28,450 nucleotides of DNA from Hondaea fermentalgiana (taxonomy: Eukaryota > Sar > Bigyra > Thraustochytrida > Thraustochytriidae), in the NCBI GenBank assembly GCA_014084085.1, contig NPFB01000153.1:1-28450 (forward strand), given 5' to 3'. The first letter of the stretch is position 1. Every line of letters begins with the position of its first letter. Position numbers and translations under genes: made by a program. Below the pieces are notes generated by a model. The model was not told the origin of the DNA, did not search any database, and worked only from the letters and a program-made list of their open reading frames with translations. Positions 18,155-26,239 of this stretch are shown here, piece after piece.

Positions 18155-18940
18155 TCATGCTGCGTTTATAATGTCCCAGAGCTGATTGGCAACCTGAAAA
18201 GGCGTCTTTGATCCCTCATCGATGCGAAAATCCTTGACATAGCCCTCATCCGGATTCACCACAGTACCCTGAAAGACGCCCTTGCGAGGGTTCGACGATT
18301 CAAGGTCCCACTTGATCTTGGAAATGGTCGAGTACAGGCTGAGAGAATGCATCATTTTAGGCAGGGCCTTATCCTCTGCTTGACGAGCAAGCTTGAGTTC
18401 CTCTTCGGTCCTGGCTACTTTAGCCTCAAGATCAGCTACTAACTTCAAGAGAGCGTCTTGGTCTTCATTGGCGTCCTCTAGTCTCTTTAGGAGTGCGATG
18501 CGCTCTTGCTCCAGCGCCTCGATTTCCGGGCTTGTCGGCGTCTGTGCTGCAAATGCCTCTGCTTTTTCCCGCGCGTCCGTGACGTCCTGCGTGCATTTAC
18601 GAATCGCCTCTGCGGCATTGTCCTTTGCGCGCGCGTACCTTTCCCTTACCTCTCTGGCAAGTTTTCCTGCACCTTCTACGGCTTCCAGCTCGGTCTTTTC
18701 ATGCGCGAGCACGGAGACCTCCTCCAGGATCTGCTGCATCGACGCCCACTGCTCCTGCGTCTCCTCCTCTTCCTCCTCCTCCGCCCCTGCTATGGCGCCC
18801 TTGGCCTCGACGTCGCTCATCGAGGTTTCTTCGAGCTGATCTACTATTATCTCCTCGAACTTGTCGTCTTGCTCCTTCTCGTCCTCGTCGTCCTCCTCGT
18901 TGTCGGCGTTGTTGCCGCTCTCGCTTTCTCGCTCTGCCAT
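18155..18940 (-). CDS. SPC24: Kinetochore protein Spc24 (Ndc80 complex)
   Basis: 261 aa. Spc24 pairs with Spc25 at the centromere-proximal end of the Ndc80 complex and links it to the inner kinetochore. Residues 1 to about 65 are strongly acidic (Glu/Asp runs) and have no counterpart in the roughly 200-aa animal proteins. About 65-190 is predicted coiled coil. The C-terminal 70 residues look like the Spc24 RWD-type globular domain: LYSTISKIKWDLES matches the family's LYxxVSKIxWDYE segment, and the end (TPFQVANQLWDII) matches the closing helix that contains the conserved LW pair. The frame is open three codons further to a TTG; ATG 18940 is the first. Sequence identity in this family is low, so the call rests on the C-terminal motif and the coiled-coil layout. 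Confidence 0.87.
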   Translation of the reverse strand: MAERESESGNNADNEEDDEDEKEQDDKFEEIIVDQLEETSMSDVEAKGAIAGAEEEEEEETQEQWASMQQILEEVSVLAHEKTELEAVEGAGKLAREVRERYARAKDNAAEAIRKCTQDVTDAREKAEAFAAQTPTSPEIEALEQERIALLKRLEDANEDQDALLKLVADLEAKVARTEEELKLARQAEDKALPKMMHSLSLYSTISKIKWDLESSNPRKGVFQGTVVNPDEGYVKDFRIDEGSKTPFQVANQLWDIINAA

Positions 18941-19533
18941 GGTGCCCAACCGCCGCGACTTTACGCCCTTGGTGGTCCTTAAAATCGACCCGCCCGTTTT
19001 ACATCAAGAAGTACGTAGGAATGAACGAGGCGAAAAGAATGAATGAATCGAGAAACCATGTGACTTTGCGCCGGAGCCCTCGCGAAATCCTAGCCTGAAG
19101 CTCGGGCGAGGTCTCGTCGCCGTGCCGATCGACGCCAACGGGATGAAGATGGAGAGTGACGAGAGCGCAAGAGGAGCGCGACGGCCTTGCGCACGGCCGG
19201 CCTTGCGCACGGAGAAGTTTCAGTTGCGGAAAGTGCGATATAGAGTAATACCCCACTTGCGTGCTCCGTATAACCGACTTGTGGCGGCCCAAGAGTGGAG
19301 CGCGCCGTGGTTAGGCCTGGCAAGCAGCAACCCATTCATGATACTACTTACTGTTAGTAACGAAGCAAACCTCGATCTCAGGGCGATCTTAGCGTCACGA
19401 GGCGAGCGCGAGCTTGGGTCCGCAGAACGCTATCGTGCCTCGCCGGCGTGCGAGTGGGTGAATCTAGCGCTGCAACTCTCCGCTGGCCGCCGCTGCGCAA
19501 GTAGTCTCGTTGGCGGGCAAGAACGGGAAAGCC
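18941..19533. promoter_or_regulatory. Divergent promoter region between SPC24 and the PWWP-like gene
   Basis: This 593-bp stretch contains two copies of a 15-bp unit, CGGCCTTGCGCACGG, at 19182-19196 and 19198-19212 (16-bp period). Each has the palindrome TGCGCA at its centre. A frame of about 170 codons crosses most of it on the plus strand in another register from the downstream gene. It shows no domain and I do not call it a gene. Confidence 0.6.
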
Positions 19534-21660
19534 ATGGCAACGACAAAGGAGAAGGAGACGGGAGTCTCAAACCCGAACGACTCCGACTCGGAGTCCGAAA
19601 GCGACTTGGAAACGCTGCTGGACATCCATCGGCGTGAGAATCCGACAAAGCCACCGCCGGAGGAGGAAGAAGTCTCGAAGTTTGACATGAAGCCGGACCC
19701 GACTAATAGGGAGCCGGACCCGACTGATGTGGATGACGCGGGTAATAAAGCTTCTTCCACGATGGAAGGCTTCAAAATGTTCAAACATCCAGCGGTTATT
19801 AACGCAGAAAGGAGTGAAATGTACTGGAGTCGAGGCTACATGGATCAAGAGCATGTGCGTTGGCCATGTTTGCTGATCCAAGACAGGGAGTTGCTGAGCG
19901 CTGACGACGAACTTATTCTCCAGAATCTCGACTCGGAAGAAGAAGGGCGCTTGGTCATGTTTCTTGATCCTTTTAAGTCGTTCTTCGGGGTGCGACCGTA
20001 CAGTGACGACTTTATGAAATTTAAATTCATCCCAGACGACCCAAACTACAAGAAATTTCAGCAAGAAATCAAAAAGAAGAAGGGCCAAACAAAGTCATTG
20101 AAAAGTCTCAATAGCTCGCTCCCCAAAACGCTCAAGCTTGCACGCGCTTGCTACGAACGGGCAAAGAGAAGGGAAGATCACTTGCAAAAGTTGGAGCAAG
20201 AAGCTCTGGAAGAAATGAAAAAAAAACTCGAGGCAAGTCGTGAAGCCGAAGAGAAGAATAAGGAGAATCAGATCACTCTTGTCACGCACACCATCAAGGA
20301 CAAATCGCTCTGGAAGCTTGAGCCGGGTGATCGTATTGAACTTCGGATCGCTTCACGCTTGGAGGCAGCAAAAATTGTATCCATTGATCCGGGGGCAGAT
20401 CTCCCCGTGCAACTCGACAGCATCGTGGCTGGCGTTGGCAGTTCGCTCGGTGCGGGCTCCCGTTGCAAAGTTCGAAAGGTCTTCTCGCACGACTTTATCA
20501 AAGACCACAATCTGCAGCATCCAGAACACGAAGAGTTACGAGTGCAAAAGGATGCACAAAAGGATGCTCAATTCGAAAAGGATATGCAAGGAGAAACGAA
20601 TTCGCGAGAGCAAATGAATGCTTTGAAGGATACTCCAAAGAATGTTCAAATAAACGAAGATTCTCAACTTGATGAGAAATCTCAAGTTGATGTGAATTTC
20701 CAAGAAAAGCAGAATTCGCACAGGGATGCTGATAAGGACGCAGAAAAGGATACTGAAAAAGATGCAGACAAGGATGCTGCCAAAGATGCTGAAAAGGATG
20801 CAGAAAAGGATTCCCAAACGGATGAGCAAGCACAGGAGGCCGTCGAAGGTGAAGATGGAGATGACAAGGAATCTTCGGCGAAGGAGTTGCCCGAGAGCAG
20901 GGGCGTTGAGGATGATAACACCAGGAAATCTGCCACGAACGAAGATGCAAAGATCCCTGAAAAGGCATCTGACGTACCTAAGGACGGCGGCGAGGCAGTC
21001 AAGACCCAAACCACTACTACCACGAGCATCGACAAAGATGAAAGCAAGGAGTCTGCGTTGAGCAAGAGATCAGAATCTCAGTCTGAAAACGAGGAGGTTG
21101 GCGATACTGCGACGAATGCAAATGCAGACAGCCCGAGCAAGCTAAATGCAAACTCAGGAAAGGGCCAAGCCAGCGCGGAACTTTCCGAAGCATCTGCTAC
21201 GAGTGCAGACATGGAAATTGACGAGAAAGCTGCGAACGAAAAAGATGGCGTACAAGTTGCCAAGAGTGAACGTCGAATCTTCAAGTATGTGACAAATTTT
21301 CTCCCCTTAAGTGACTTTGAACTCGTGGCCTGCCACAAAAAATCGAGCAAGATCAAATCTGTGGAGGATAGTCTCACCGAGGACTTCACCAACCTCACCA
21401 AGGATGTGCTAGCCATGGACCCGAATGCAGCCGACATCATCGCTTTCAAGGTTGATAGTGCCCATAAGAAGGACAAGGATATCGAGGCGGAGAAGGAGAT
21501 GGAAACCAAAAAGCTGAACGAGAAGGAACCGGTCAACAATAAGAACAACAACAACGACAACAAGGAAATGAAAACGAGGACAAGGAAGAGGAAGAAGGAA
21601 ACAGAAAAACATGCACCTACGGTGAAGCGTCGAGCCTCAGCTCGGCTGATGAAAAGGTGA
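19534..21660 (+). CDS. PWWP-like domain protein with Lys/Asp-rich repeat region, function unknown
   Basis: 708 aa, rich in Lys, Glu and Asp. Residues 95-185 resemble a divergent PWWP reader domain: MYWSRGYM, then VRWPCLLI, then a strand pair (RLVMFLD, KSFFGVRPYSDDFMKFK) and a basic helix (YKKFQQEIKKKK). LEPGDRIELRIASRLEAAKIVSID (263-286) looks like a small Tudor/agenet-type barrel strand pair. About 338-440 is a degenerate KDAE-type tandem repeat. A second ordered segment follows near 578-640 (IFKYVTNFLPLSDFELVACHK and onward), and the end is basic (KTRTRKRKKE, KRRASARLMKR), typical of nuclear import. I infer a chromatin- or nucleic-acid-associated nuclear protein. ATG 19534 has a good context (GCCATGGC); the frame opens earlier only from a TTG at 19510. 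Its last 44 bases overlap the end of EXO1. Confidence 0.5.
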   Translation: MATTKEKETGVSNPNDSDSESESDLETLLDIHRRENPTKPPPEEEEVSKFDMKPDPTNREPDPTDVDDAGNKASSTMEGFKMFKHPAVINAERSEMYWSRGYMDQEHVRWPCLLIQDRELLSADDELILQNLDSEEEGRLVMFLDPFKSFFGVRPYSDDFMKFKFIPDDPNYKKFQQEIKKKKGQTKSLKSLNSSLPKTLKLARACYERAKRREDHLQKLEQEALEEMKKKLEASREAEEKNKENQITLVTHTIKDKSLWKLEPGDRIELRIASRLEAAKIVSIDPGADLPVQLDSIVAGVGSSLGAGSRCKVRKVFSHDFIKDHNLQHPEHEELRVQKDAQKDAQFEKDMQGETNSREQMNALKDTPKNVQINEDSQLDEKSQVDVNFQEKQNSHRDADKDAEKDTEKDADKDAAKDAEKDAEKDSQTDEQAQEAVEGEDGDDKESSAKELPESRGVEDDNTRKSATNEDAKIPEKASDVPKDGGEAVKTQTTTTTSIDKDESKESALSKRSESQSENEEVGDTATNANADSPSKLNANSGKGQASAELSEASATSADMEIDEKAANEKDGVQVAKSERRIFKYVTNFLPLSDFELVACHKKSSKIKSVEDSLTEDFTNLTKDVLAMDPNAADIIAFKVDSAHKKDKDIEAEKEMETKKLNEKEPVNNKNNNNDNKEMKTRTRKRKKETEKHAPTVKRRASARLMKR
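20542..20833 (+). repeat. Degenerate 12-bp coding repeat encoding Lys-Asp-Ala-x units
   Basis: Inside the PWWP-like gene, units close to GCAGAAAAGGAT recur. They are densest at about 20728-20812, with dispersed copies to the left around 20548-20585. They encode K-D-A-E/D/Q/K units. Single-base divergence between copies shows an old minisatellite kept in frame, making a charged helical or disordered spacer. Confidence 0.75.
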
Positions 21661-23710
21661 ATGCACGGAAAGGATTCGGACTCGTCCTGGGTGACTTTGG
21701 TCCCTTGGATTTGGCGCCAGGTGCTGCAAACGGGGAAGCGACTGTGGTCGATGTCGAGGAAGCGGAAGACGGTCTTTGTCCAACAAGCATGCGCGGACGT
21801 TTCGAAGGCGTAGGCTTGATTCCAGACCCAAGCGAAAGAAGGCCCGGACTGGTCGTGCTTTCGTCACCACGCTTGGCTACTGGTGTGCTTGATCTAGCAT
21901 TTCGATCTATATTTTCCTCGAGCAATGTCTGTGCCTCTATGTTTTTAGCTTCCCTTGTTCTCTTGCCAGTGTCGATATTGCTTGGTTTCTGATGCATGGC
22001 TTTTTCCTGACTTGAAGAAGAAGAAGAAGAAGAAGAGGGAAAAGGTGCGGTCGTGGTTGAGATCGTGGGCGTGAGGATGTTCCGCGATGCGAAACGCTTG
22101 CCAGCTTTCATTTGATCCGCCGAAAGATCTTCTGCCACATCGTGCCATTCGTCTTGTGGTGAAGACCCACGTTGCTGCGGAAACGACACACTTGGTGTCT
22201 CCGAGTCAACGACTGTGCTCTCTGCAGCCGTGCAACGCATGCGAGGAGGCGTCGAGGTAGCCTTTATCTCTTGGGTGGCATGTTTGCTGCTCGTTCCTGA
22301 CACTGAGACTTGACGCAATGCTGGTCGCACTTCTTGTGAAGCAGCGGTACATGTGTCGCTGGAAATAATTTTTTTCTCACTCGTCGCAAAAATCTGACCA
22401 CTGGAGACAGACTTGGACTCGATGAAATTTGCAAAGTGTCGACTCTTGCGTCCGCTTTCTCCGTTGCTGCCTTCAAGTGCGGATCGTGCACCCATCAAGC
22501 TTCGCGAGGAGGGCTTGGATATTACTACCTCCCCGGGACGCATTTGCTTGGCTTGCGGAGGGCCACAGCGACTCAAAAAGCGGTCCATCGGTCCAGGTGC
22601 AGATACTTTCGAGGGCATCGCCAAAGTCGCGCTCTCAATGGCCTTGATAAGCGGTCTTGGTGCAGGCTCATCTGCAAATGGGATCTTTGTGATGGCGTTG
22701 ATTTTGCCTCGCGCGATATGATGCGCTACAGTGTCATCAATCTGTGGCCCCGCAAAGTGGAGAATGCGGTCCTCGAGAGGCAGCAGCTTGGCCACAGCAT
22801 CGGCATCAACAGCATTCAGAGGAACGAGGCCATTCTTTACTCCTGGCGTGTACGGATGCACGAGTTGATGGCAAAAGGTAAGACGCGCACGTATGAAGCG
22901 TGCTTCGTAATTTTTGGGCACCGAGGTTTTGCCATTGAAGCGCAAACCTCGAAGAATGCGCTCCGTTTTGCGGTATTGGTGTACGAGTTTATGCGCTCTC
23001 ACGATGCCCATTCCTGGGAGGGAGTCCAGATAGTCACAGCCGGCGAGAATACACATGTCGAGGACCATATCATGCGTGAATGTCTTCATGGCCAGCTGCT
23101 TATTCGTGCCAAGGGCCTTACGATCAAAGTAATCGCCAGAGCCCTCATTGTCGAGCTTGAAGAGAACGCGGTCGCATCCAAACGCAATGCAGTCGGAATC
23201 TTCACTAATAACAAAGTCCGCTTTTCCTTGACGCTGCAAATAGGCCAGCTGTGCATCGGCCTCGTAAGGGGCAACAACAAAGTCGACCCCCGAAGCCTCG
23301 AGGCGATCAATGAGTGATCGAATCATGGCTGGCGTAACATCAACGGCTTTGATAAACTCTTGTTGGGCCTCGGCACCGCGGCCCTCTTGGTACAATTTGT
23401 ATCCACGTGCAAGAGCCTCTTTACGACTTTGCTGACGCGCATTCTCTGTATCCTTCTTCATGGGAAGGTTGTCTCCGTCAAAGACCATGATGGGTTTGAC
23501 TCCAAAGTGGCGCAACATCTCCACACGCTTCATGCAATATGAAATGCACTTGCTCCAGTCTGCATTGACGCAGATCTCGGTGCTGCAGCAGTACGTGCCG
23601 CGATGCAGCCAACCAAGGGCGTCCACCGCCGCCGATTGACCCGATAGATCTTGAAGATGTTTTCTTTCCATGACTGTTTTGAGCGCGCGAAGAAGCCCAG
23701 AAATGCCCAT
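21617..23710 (-). CDS. EXO1: Exonuclease 1 (Rad2/XPG family 5'-3' exonuclease and flap nuclease)
   Basis: 697 aa. Exo1 resects double-strand breaks and excises strands in mismatch repair. The N-terminus starts with MGISGLLRAL, the conserved Exo1 opening in which Gly2 must be exposed. All two-metal site residues are visible: Asp30 (AVDALGWLH), Asp78 (VFDGDNLPMKK), Glu150 and Asp152 (APYEADAQLAYL), Asp171 and Asp173 (ISEDSDCIAFG), and Asp226 (LAGCDYLDSLPGMG). The helix-two-turn-helix region follows directly. Lys85 at the mobile arch is present. From about 350 to the end the protein is Ser/Thr-rich and disordered, as in other Exo1 proteins. I see no unambiguous MLH1- or PCNA-binding motif there. 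ATG 23710 is the conserved start. The final 13 codons and the stop overlap the end of the PWWP-like gene. Confidence 0.97.
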   Translation of the reverse strand: MGISGLLRALKTVMERKHLQDLSGQSAAVDALGWLHRGTYCCSTEICVNADWSKCISYCMKRVEMLRHFGVKPIMVFDGDNLPMKKDTENARQQSRKEALARGYKLYQEGRGAEAQQEFIKAVDVTPAMIRSLIDRLEASGVDFVVAPYEADAQLAYLQRQGKADFVISEDSDCIAFGCDRVLFKLDNEGSGDYFDRKALGTNKQLAMKTFTHDMVLDMCILAGCDYLDSLPGMGIVRAHKLVHQYRKTERILRGLRFNGKTSVPKNYEARFIRARLTFCHQLVHPYTPGVKNGLVPLNAVDADAVAKLLPLEDRILHFAGPQIDDTVAHHIARGKINAITKIPFADEPAPRPLIKAIESATLAMPSKVSAPGPMDRFLSRCGPPQAKQMRPGEVVISKPSSRSLMGARSALEGSNGESGRKSRHFANFIESKSVSSGQIFATSEKKIISSDTCTAASQEVRPALRQVSVSGTSSKHATQEIKATSTPPRMRCTAAESTVVDSETPSVSFPQQRGSSPQDEWHDVAEDLSADQMKAGKRFASRNILTPTISTTTAPFPSSSSSSSSSQEKAMHQKPSNIDTGKRTREAKNIEAQTLLEENIDRNARSSTPVAKRGDESTTSPGLLSLGSGIKPTPSKRPRMLVGQRPSSASSTSTTVASPFAAPGAKSKGPKSPRTSPNPFRAFTFSSAELRLDASP

Positions 23711-24780
23711 CTTACCCTCTTACTATTTTGTTCGGTCCTTTGAGTGAGCGCCTTGTGCGATCACCTTGTCCGTGCTTGGCGAGACACCAGACGAGCGAGC
23801 GACCTAAGGCAGCCTTTTTCTCTCTTTCTTTCTCGTTGTTATCTGCTCTTTTCCTTCGAACCTCAAAAACCTACAGCACAGCCCAGCTACGAGCGTAGAG
23901 GGGTGCGTCGCAGCGGCCGCCTCGCCCGGCGGTGCTCGCAGCCCGCTGTCGCCTCTCTCCTTCGACTTTCCCTCTTCGCGTTTTTCGTTTCTCTCCCTCG
24001 AAGCGTCGGTCGCGCGCGCGTCGTTCGCGATGAGAGAAAGCGGCGAGGCTGCCGCGTGAGAGAAGAGAAGCAGCCCAAGCGGCGTCCGTGCCGTCCTCGA
24101 CGGACGTGTCGACGAGTCAATCAATCACTCGATCGATCACCTTGCGTTCACGCATGCACGGCATTCACTGTCAATCCATGCCGTCAAAGTTTGTTCTTTG
24201 CGCGTTTGTTCCACCCATTGTTTTTTCCCTTGGCGGTCTTTCGCTCGTGACAGTTGGGCTCGAAAAAGAAACGGCCTATTTTGAACGCGCCGCCCTCGTT
24301 GGGCCGGTTTCCCGTTCTCTCGCGGGAACGCTGTCGCGAGTGCCACCCGCGCGCGCGCCACGTGCTATCTAACCCGCTGCCGAGGGCGTCCGGCACTCTG
24401 CCGCAGCCCTTGGCTGTGGCGTAGGCATGTTGGGAACAGTCACGTGCGGTGTGACGGGCAGTTTTACAGGAACGTGACGGTTTTCACGGGCGGTTTTACA
24501 CGTACGGCGAGGCTCTGCAAGGGCGGTTTTACGACGACAGAATAGGAAAACTGCCCGGCAATGAAAAGATGAAAAGAATCATTATCCTTTTTCATTCGGG
24601 GAAACGGAAATAGAATGCTAGGGCCTAGATCCGGCTTCACATCCATCCTGGTGATAGACTCACAAACGCTTTCGGCGACTACGACTTCAAATCCGGGCAG
24701 TTTCACGACAGAACAACTATCAGAACAATCGCGACAATTCTATTTTGTCTTTAGAAAACCACTAGGTTGCCAGAAATAGG
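23711..24780. promoter_or_regulatory. Long spacer upstream of EXO1 with repeated short motifs
   Basis: This 1.07-kb stretch lies between the EXO1 start and the NADAR gene stop. It contains facing TTCCCG half-sites at 24309-24314 and 24323-24328, CACGTG palindromes at 24359-24364 and 24441-24446, and a family of GGGCRGTTTTAC motifs at 24456-24706. A 168-codon plus-strand frame (23744-24250) is Arg/Ser/Phe-rich without domains and I do not call it a gene. Confidence 0.6.
24456..24706. repeat. Family of GGGCRGTTTTAC motifs
   Basis: There are forward copies at 24456-24467 (GGGCAGTTTTAC), 24488-24499 and 24521-24532 (both GGGCGGTTTTAC), and a variant at 24695-24706 (GGGCAGTTTCAC). An inverted copy lies at 24546-24556 (GAAAACTGCCC). 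A partial copy, GACGGTTTTCAC, lies at 24476-24487. The first three start 32-33 bp apart, roughly three helical turns. Confidence 0.75.
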
Positions 24781-25587
24781 TTATTCTTTAGCGCTAGACC
24801 TGGGTGGAAAAGCCATGATTTTGGAAATTTCTTTTGCAGATGCGGAATCCTTCACCGCGGTAGAGCAAGCCATGAGCTGCTGGGCTCGAATTATGTCACT
24901 TTGCGCCTTAGGGTTGCTGTAAAAGGCGAAATTGGAAATGACAAAATCAAAGCCTGCGCCTTGCTTCGCAATGATTTCTCGAGCGCTCATGAGCGCAAGA
25001 CCCAAGAGATTAAGGCCCCATGTAGTTTGATCGAATGCCTTGGGATGACTTTTCGGTTTGCCACTTCCCCAGATAGCGTCACGACAGGCCTCAACAATAA
25101 TCTTGTCCCCGCTTGCTAAAAGAATGTCTCGCAGCTCGCTGTTCTGCGAAAACTTGAGCAGATTCCCTCGAGCAACAAAAGCAAGACGATATTGCTTCCA
25201 CACGCGGTCATCAAAGTTGCGAACCTTGCGACCGAGACGCTTTTGTTCGCCGGGAGAGGCAGAGGCCATGATCTTTTCGAGCGAGGCCTCGTCCTTGAAT
25301 AGGCGTGCTTTTTGGGCCATCATGAACTGCTCGCAGCAATTGTATTGCACTTCATTCAAAGGATCGGTGAACGAACATGCGTGCCATTGCGAGAATACAT
25401 GCGTCTTGCCAAAGAATGGGAGCATCTTTGATTGTTCTGTGGTCGGCCTCGATAAGATTTCCTTTGTGTTTGCAGAGAGCTTTCGCTTTTGCCTCTGACC
25501 TTCTCGAGTGTCGGAAGACACAACTGAGTCGTCCTTCGATTCCGCGGTATCACTCGTATCCTTCTCCATCTTTGTACGTTTACTCAT
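24781..25587 (-). CDS. NADAR/YbiA-like (DUF1768) N-glycosidase family protein
   Basis: 268 aa. About 55 N-terminal residues are charged and low-complexity, and basic enough (QKRKLS) for a nuclear signal. The NADAR domain covers about 57-205 with its full motif order: FSQWHACSF, YNCCEQFMMAQKARLF (Glu86), GRKVRNFDDRVW, NLLKFSQN, LRDILLASGDKIIVEAC-DAIWGSG, and TTWGLNLLGLALMSARE. Characterised members are N-glycosidases acting on early riboflavin-pathway intermediates (YbiA/RibX) or removing ADP-ribose from guanine bases, and others occur in NAD-linked defence. The sequence alone does not decide between substrates here. The 60 residues after the domain look structured but are unrecognised. It sits in tandem with EXO1 (1.07-kb gap) and downstream of the JmjC gene (0.65-kb gap), so these are separate transcription units rather than an operon. 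Confidence 0.9.
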   Translation of the reverse strand: MSKRTKMEKDTSDTAESKDDSVVSSDTREGQRQKRKLSANTKEILSRPTTEQSKMLPFFGKTHVFSQWHACSFTDPLNEVQYNCCEQFMMAQKARLFKDEASLEKIMASASPGEQKRLGRKVRNFDDRVWKQYRLAFVARGNLLKFSQNSELRDILLASGDKIIVEACRDAIWGSGKPKSHPKAFDQTTWGLNLLGLALMSAREIIAKQGAGFDFVISNFAFYSNPKAQSDIIRAQQLMACSTAVKDSASAKEISKIMAFPPRSSAKE

Positions 25588-26239
25588 GACAAACGCGGCG
25601 CCTCGATGTTCTTGGAGATTCTTCGGGCTACGAGCACCGCGTTGCAGGTCTGCTGCTGTTGCTGCTGCTGCGGCGGCGGCGCGCTGGATCGAGAAGATCG
25701 CATCGCGCTTACTTTACAAGGAACCAAAAAAGATCGTTCGAGGAACGATCTGGCCCGTTTTCGTCCGTTCATTGTCGCTGCATTGTTCCAGCGCGACGCG
25801 CGATGCGCAAAAGGATTCCAGCGCAGCGCTGCTGTGTGGTTACTGATGATGGTAGTTTCCTATCAAAAGGGACTGAGGTTGATAGTTTTCACATGAGGAG
25901 GAGCATGGAAGGTTGCGTTGAAGAATACGCTTACAGGCCTGGCCTAGTGTTTCTTCCGCTCGGTCAGTATGAGCTATTTGAGAGGAAGAAGAAGGAAAAG
26001 AAGAAGGAAAAGAAGAAGGAAAGGTAAAGAAACAAACGAAGAAGAAGCAGCGCATAGTGACAAGCCCATTTGGCCAGTTCTGGGCTAGCCTAGGGCAATC
26101 GGATCTTCCTCGAGCAGCCCTGATTCAGATTAACAGCCATTTCTTTCCTTTGACAATTACAGGTTAGCTTGTACGGCACGAATGATAAAATCCATCTCTC
26201 TCTCTCTCTCTCTTTACGCGGTCACGCGGTCGTAGGATA
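25588..26239. other. Spacer between the NADAR and JmjC genes with microsatellites
   Basis: This 652-bp stretch holds the NADAR gene promoter and the JmjC gene 3' end. It has a CTG/CGG trinucleotide tract at about 25650-25683, a period-12 purine repeat (GAAGAAGGAAAA) at about 25985-26023 and a TC dinucleotide tract at about 26195-26212. Overlapping frames of 90-120 codons on the plus strand owe part of their length to these repeats and have no domains. Confidence 0.7.

Noticed and set aside
20542..20833. Regular short repeats that might suggest a CRISPR-like array
   Set aside because: The repeats are 12-bp, degenerate, in frame and without unique spacers; they are a coding minisatellite.
22436..23317. 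293-codon plus-strand frame antisense to EXO1
   Set aside because: It lies wholly opposite the conserved EXO1 nuclease domain and its sequence is unlike any protein I know.
23744..24250. 168-codon plus-strand frame upstream of EXO1
   Set aside because: Arg/Ser/Phe-rich composition, no domain, and it sits in the EXO1 promoter region. It looks like a GC-driven open frame.
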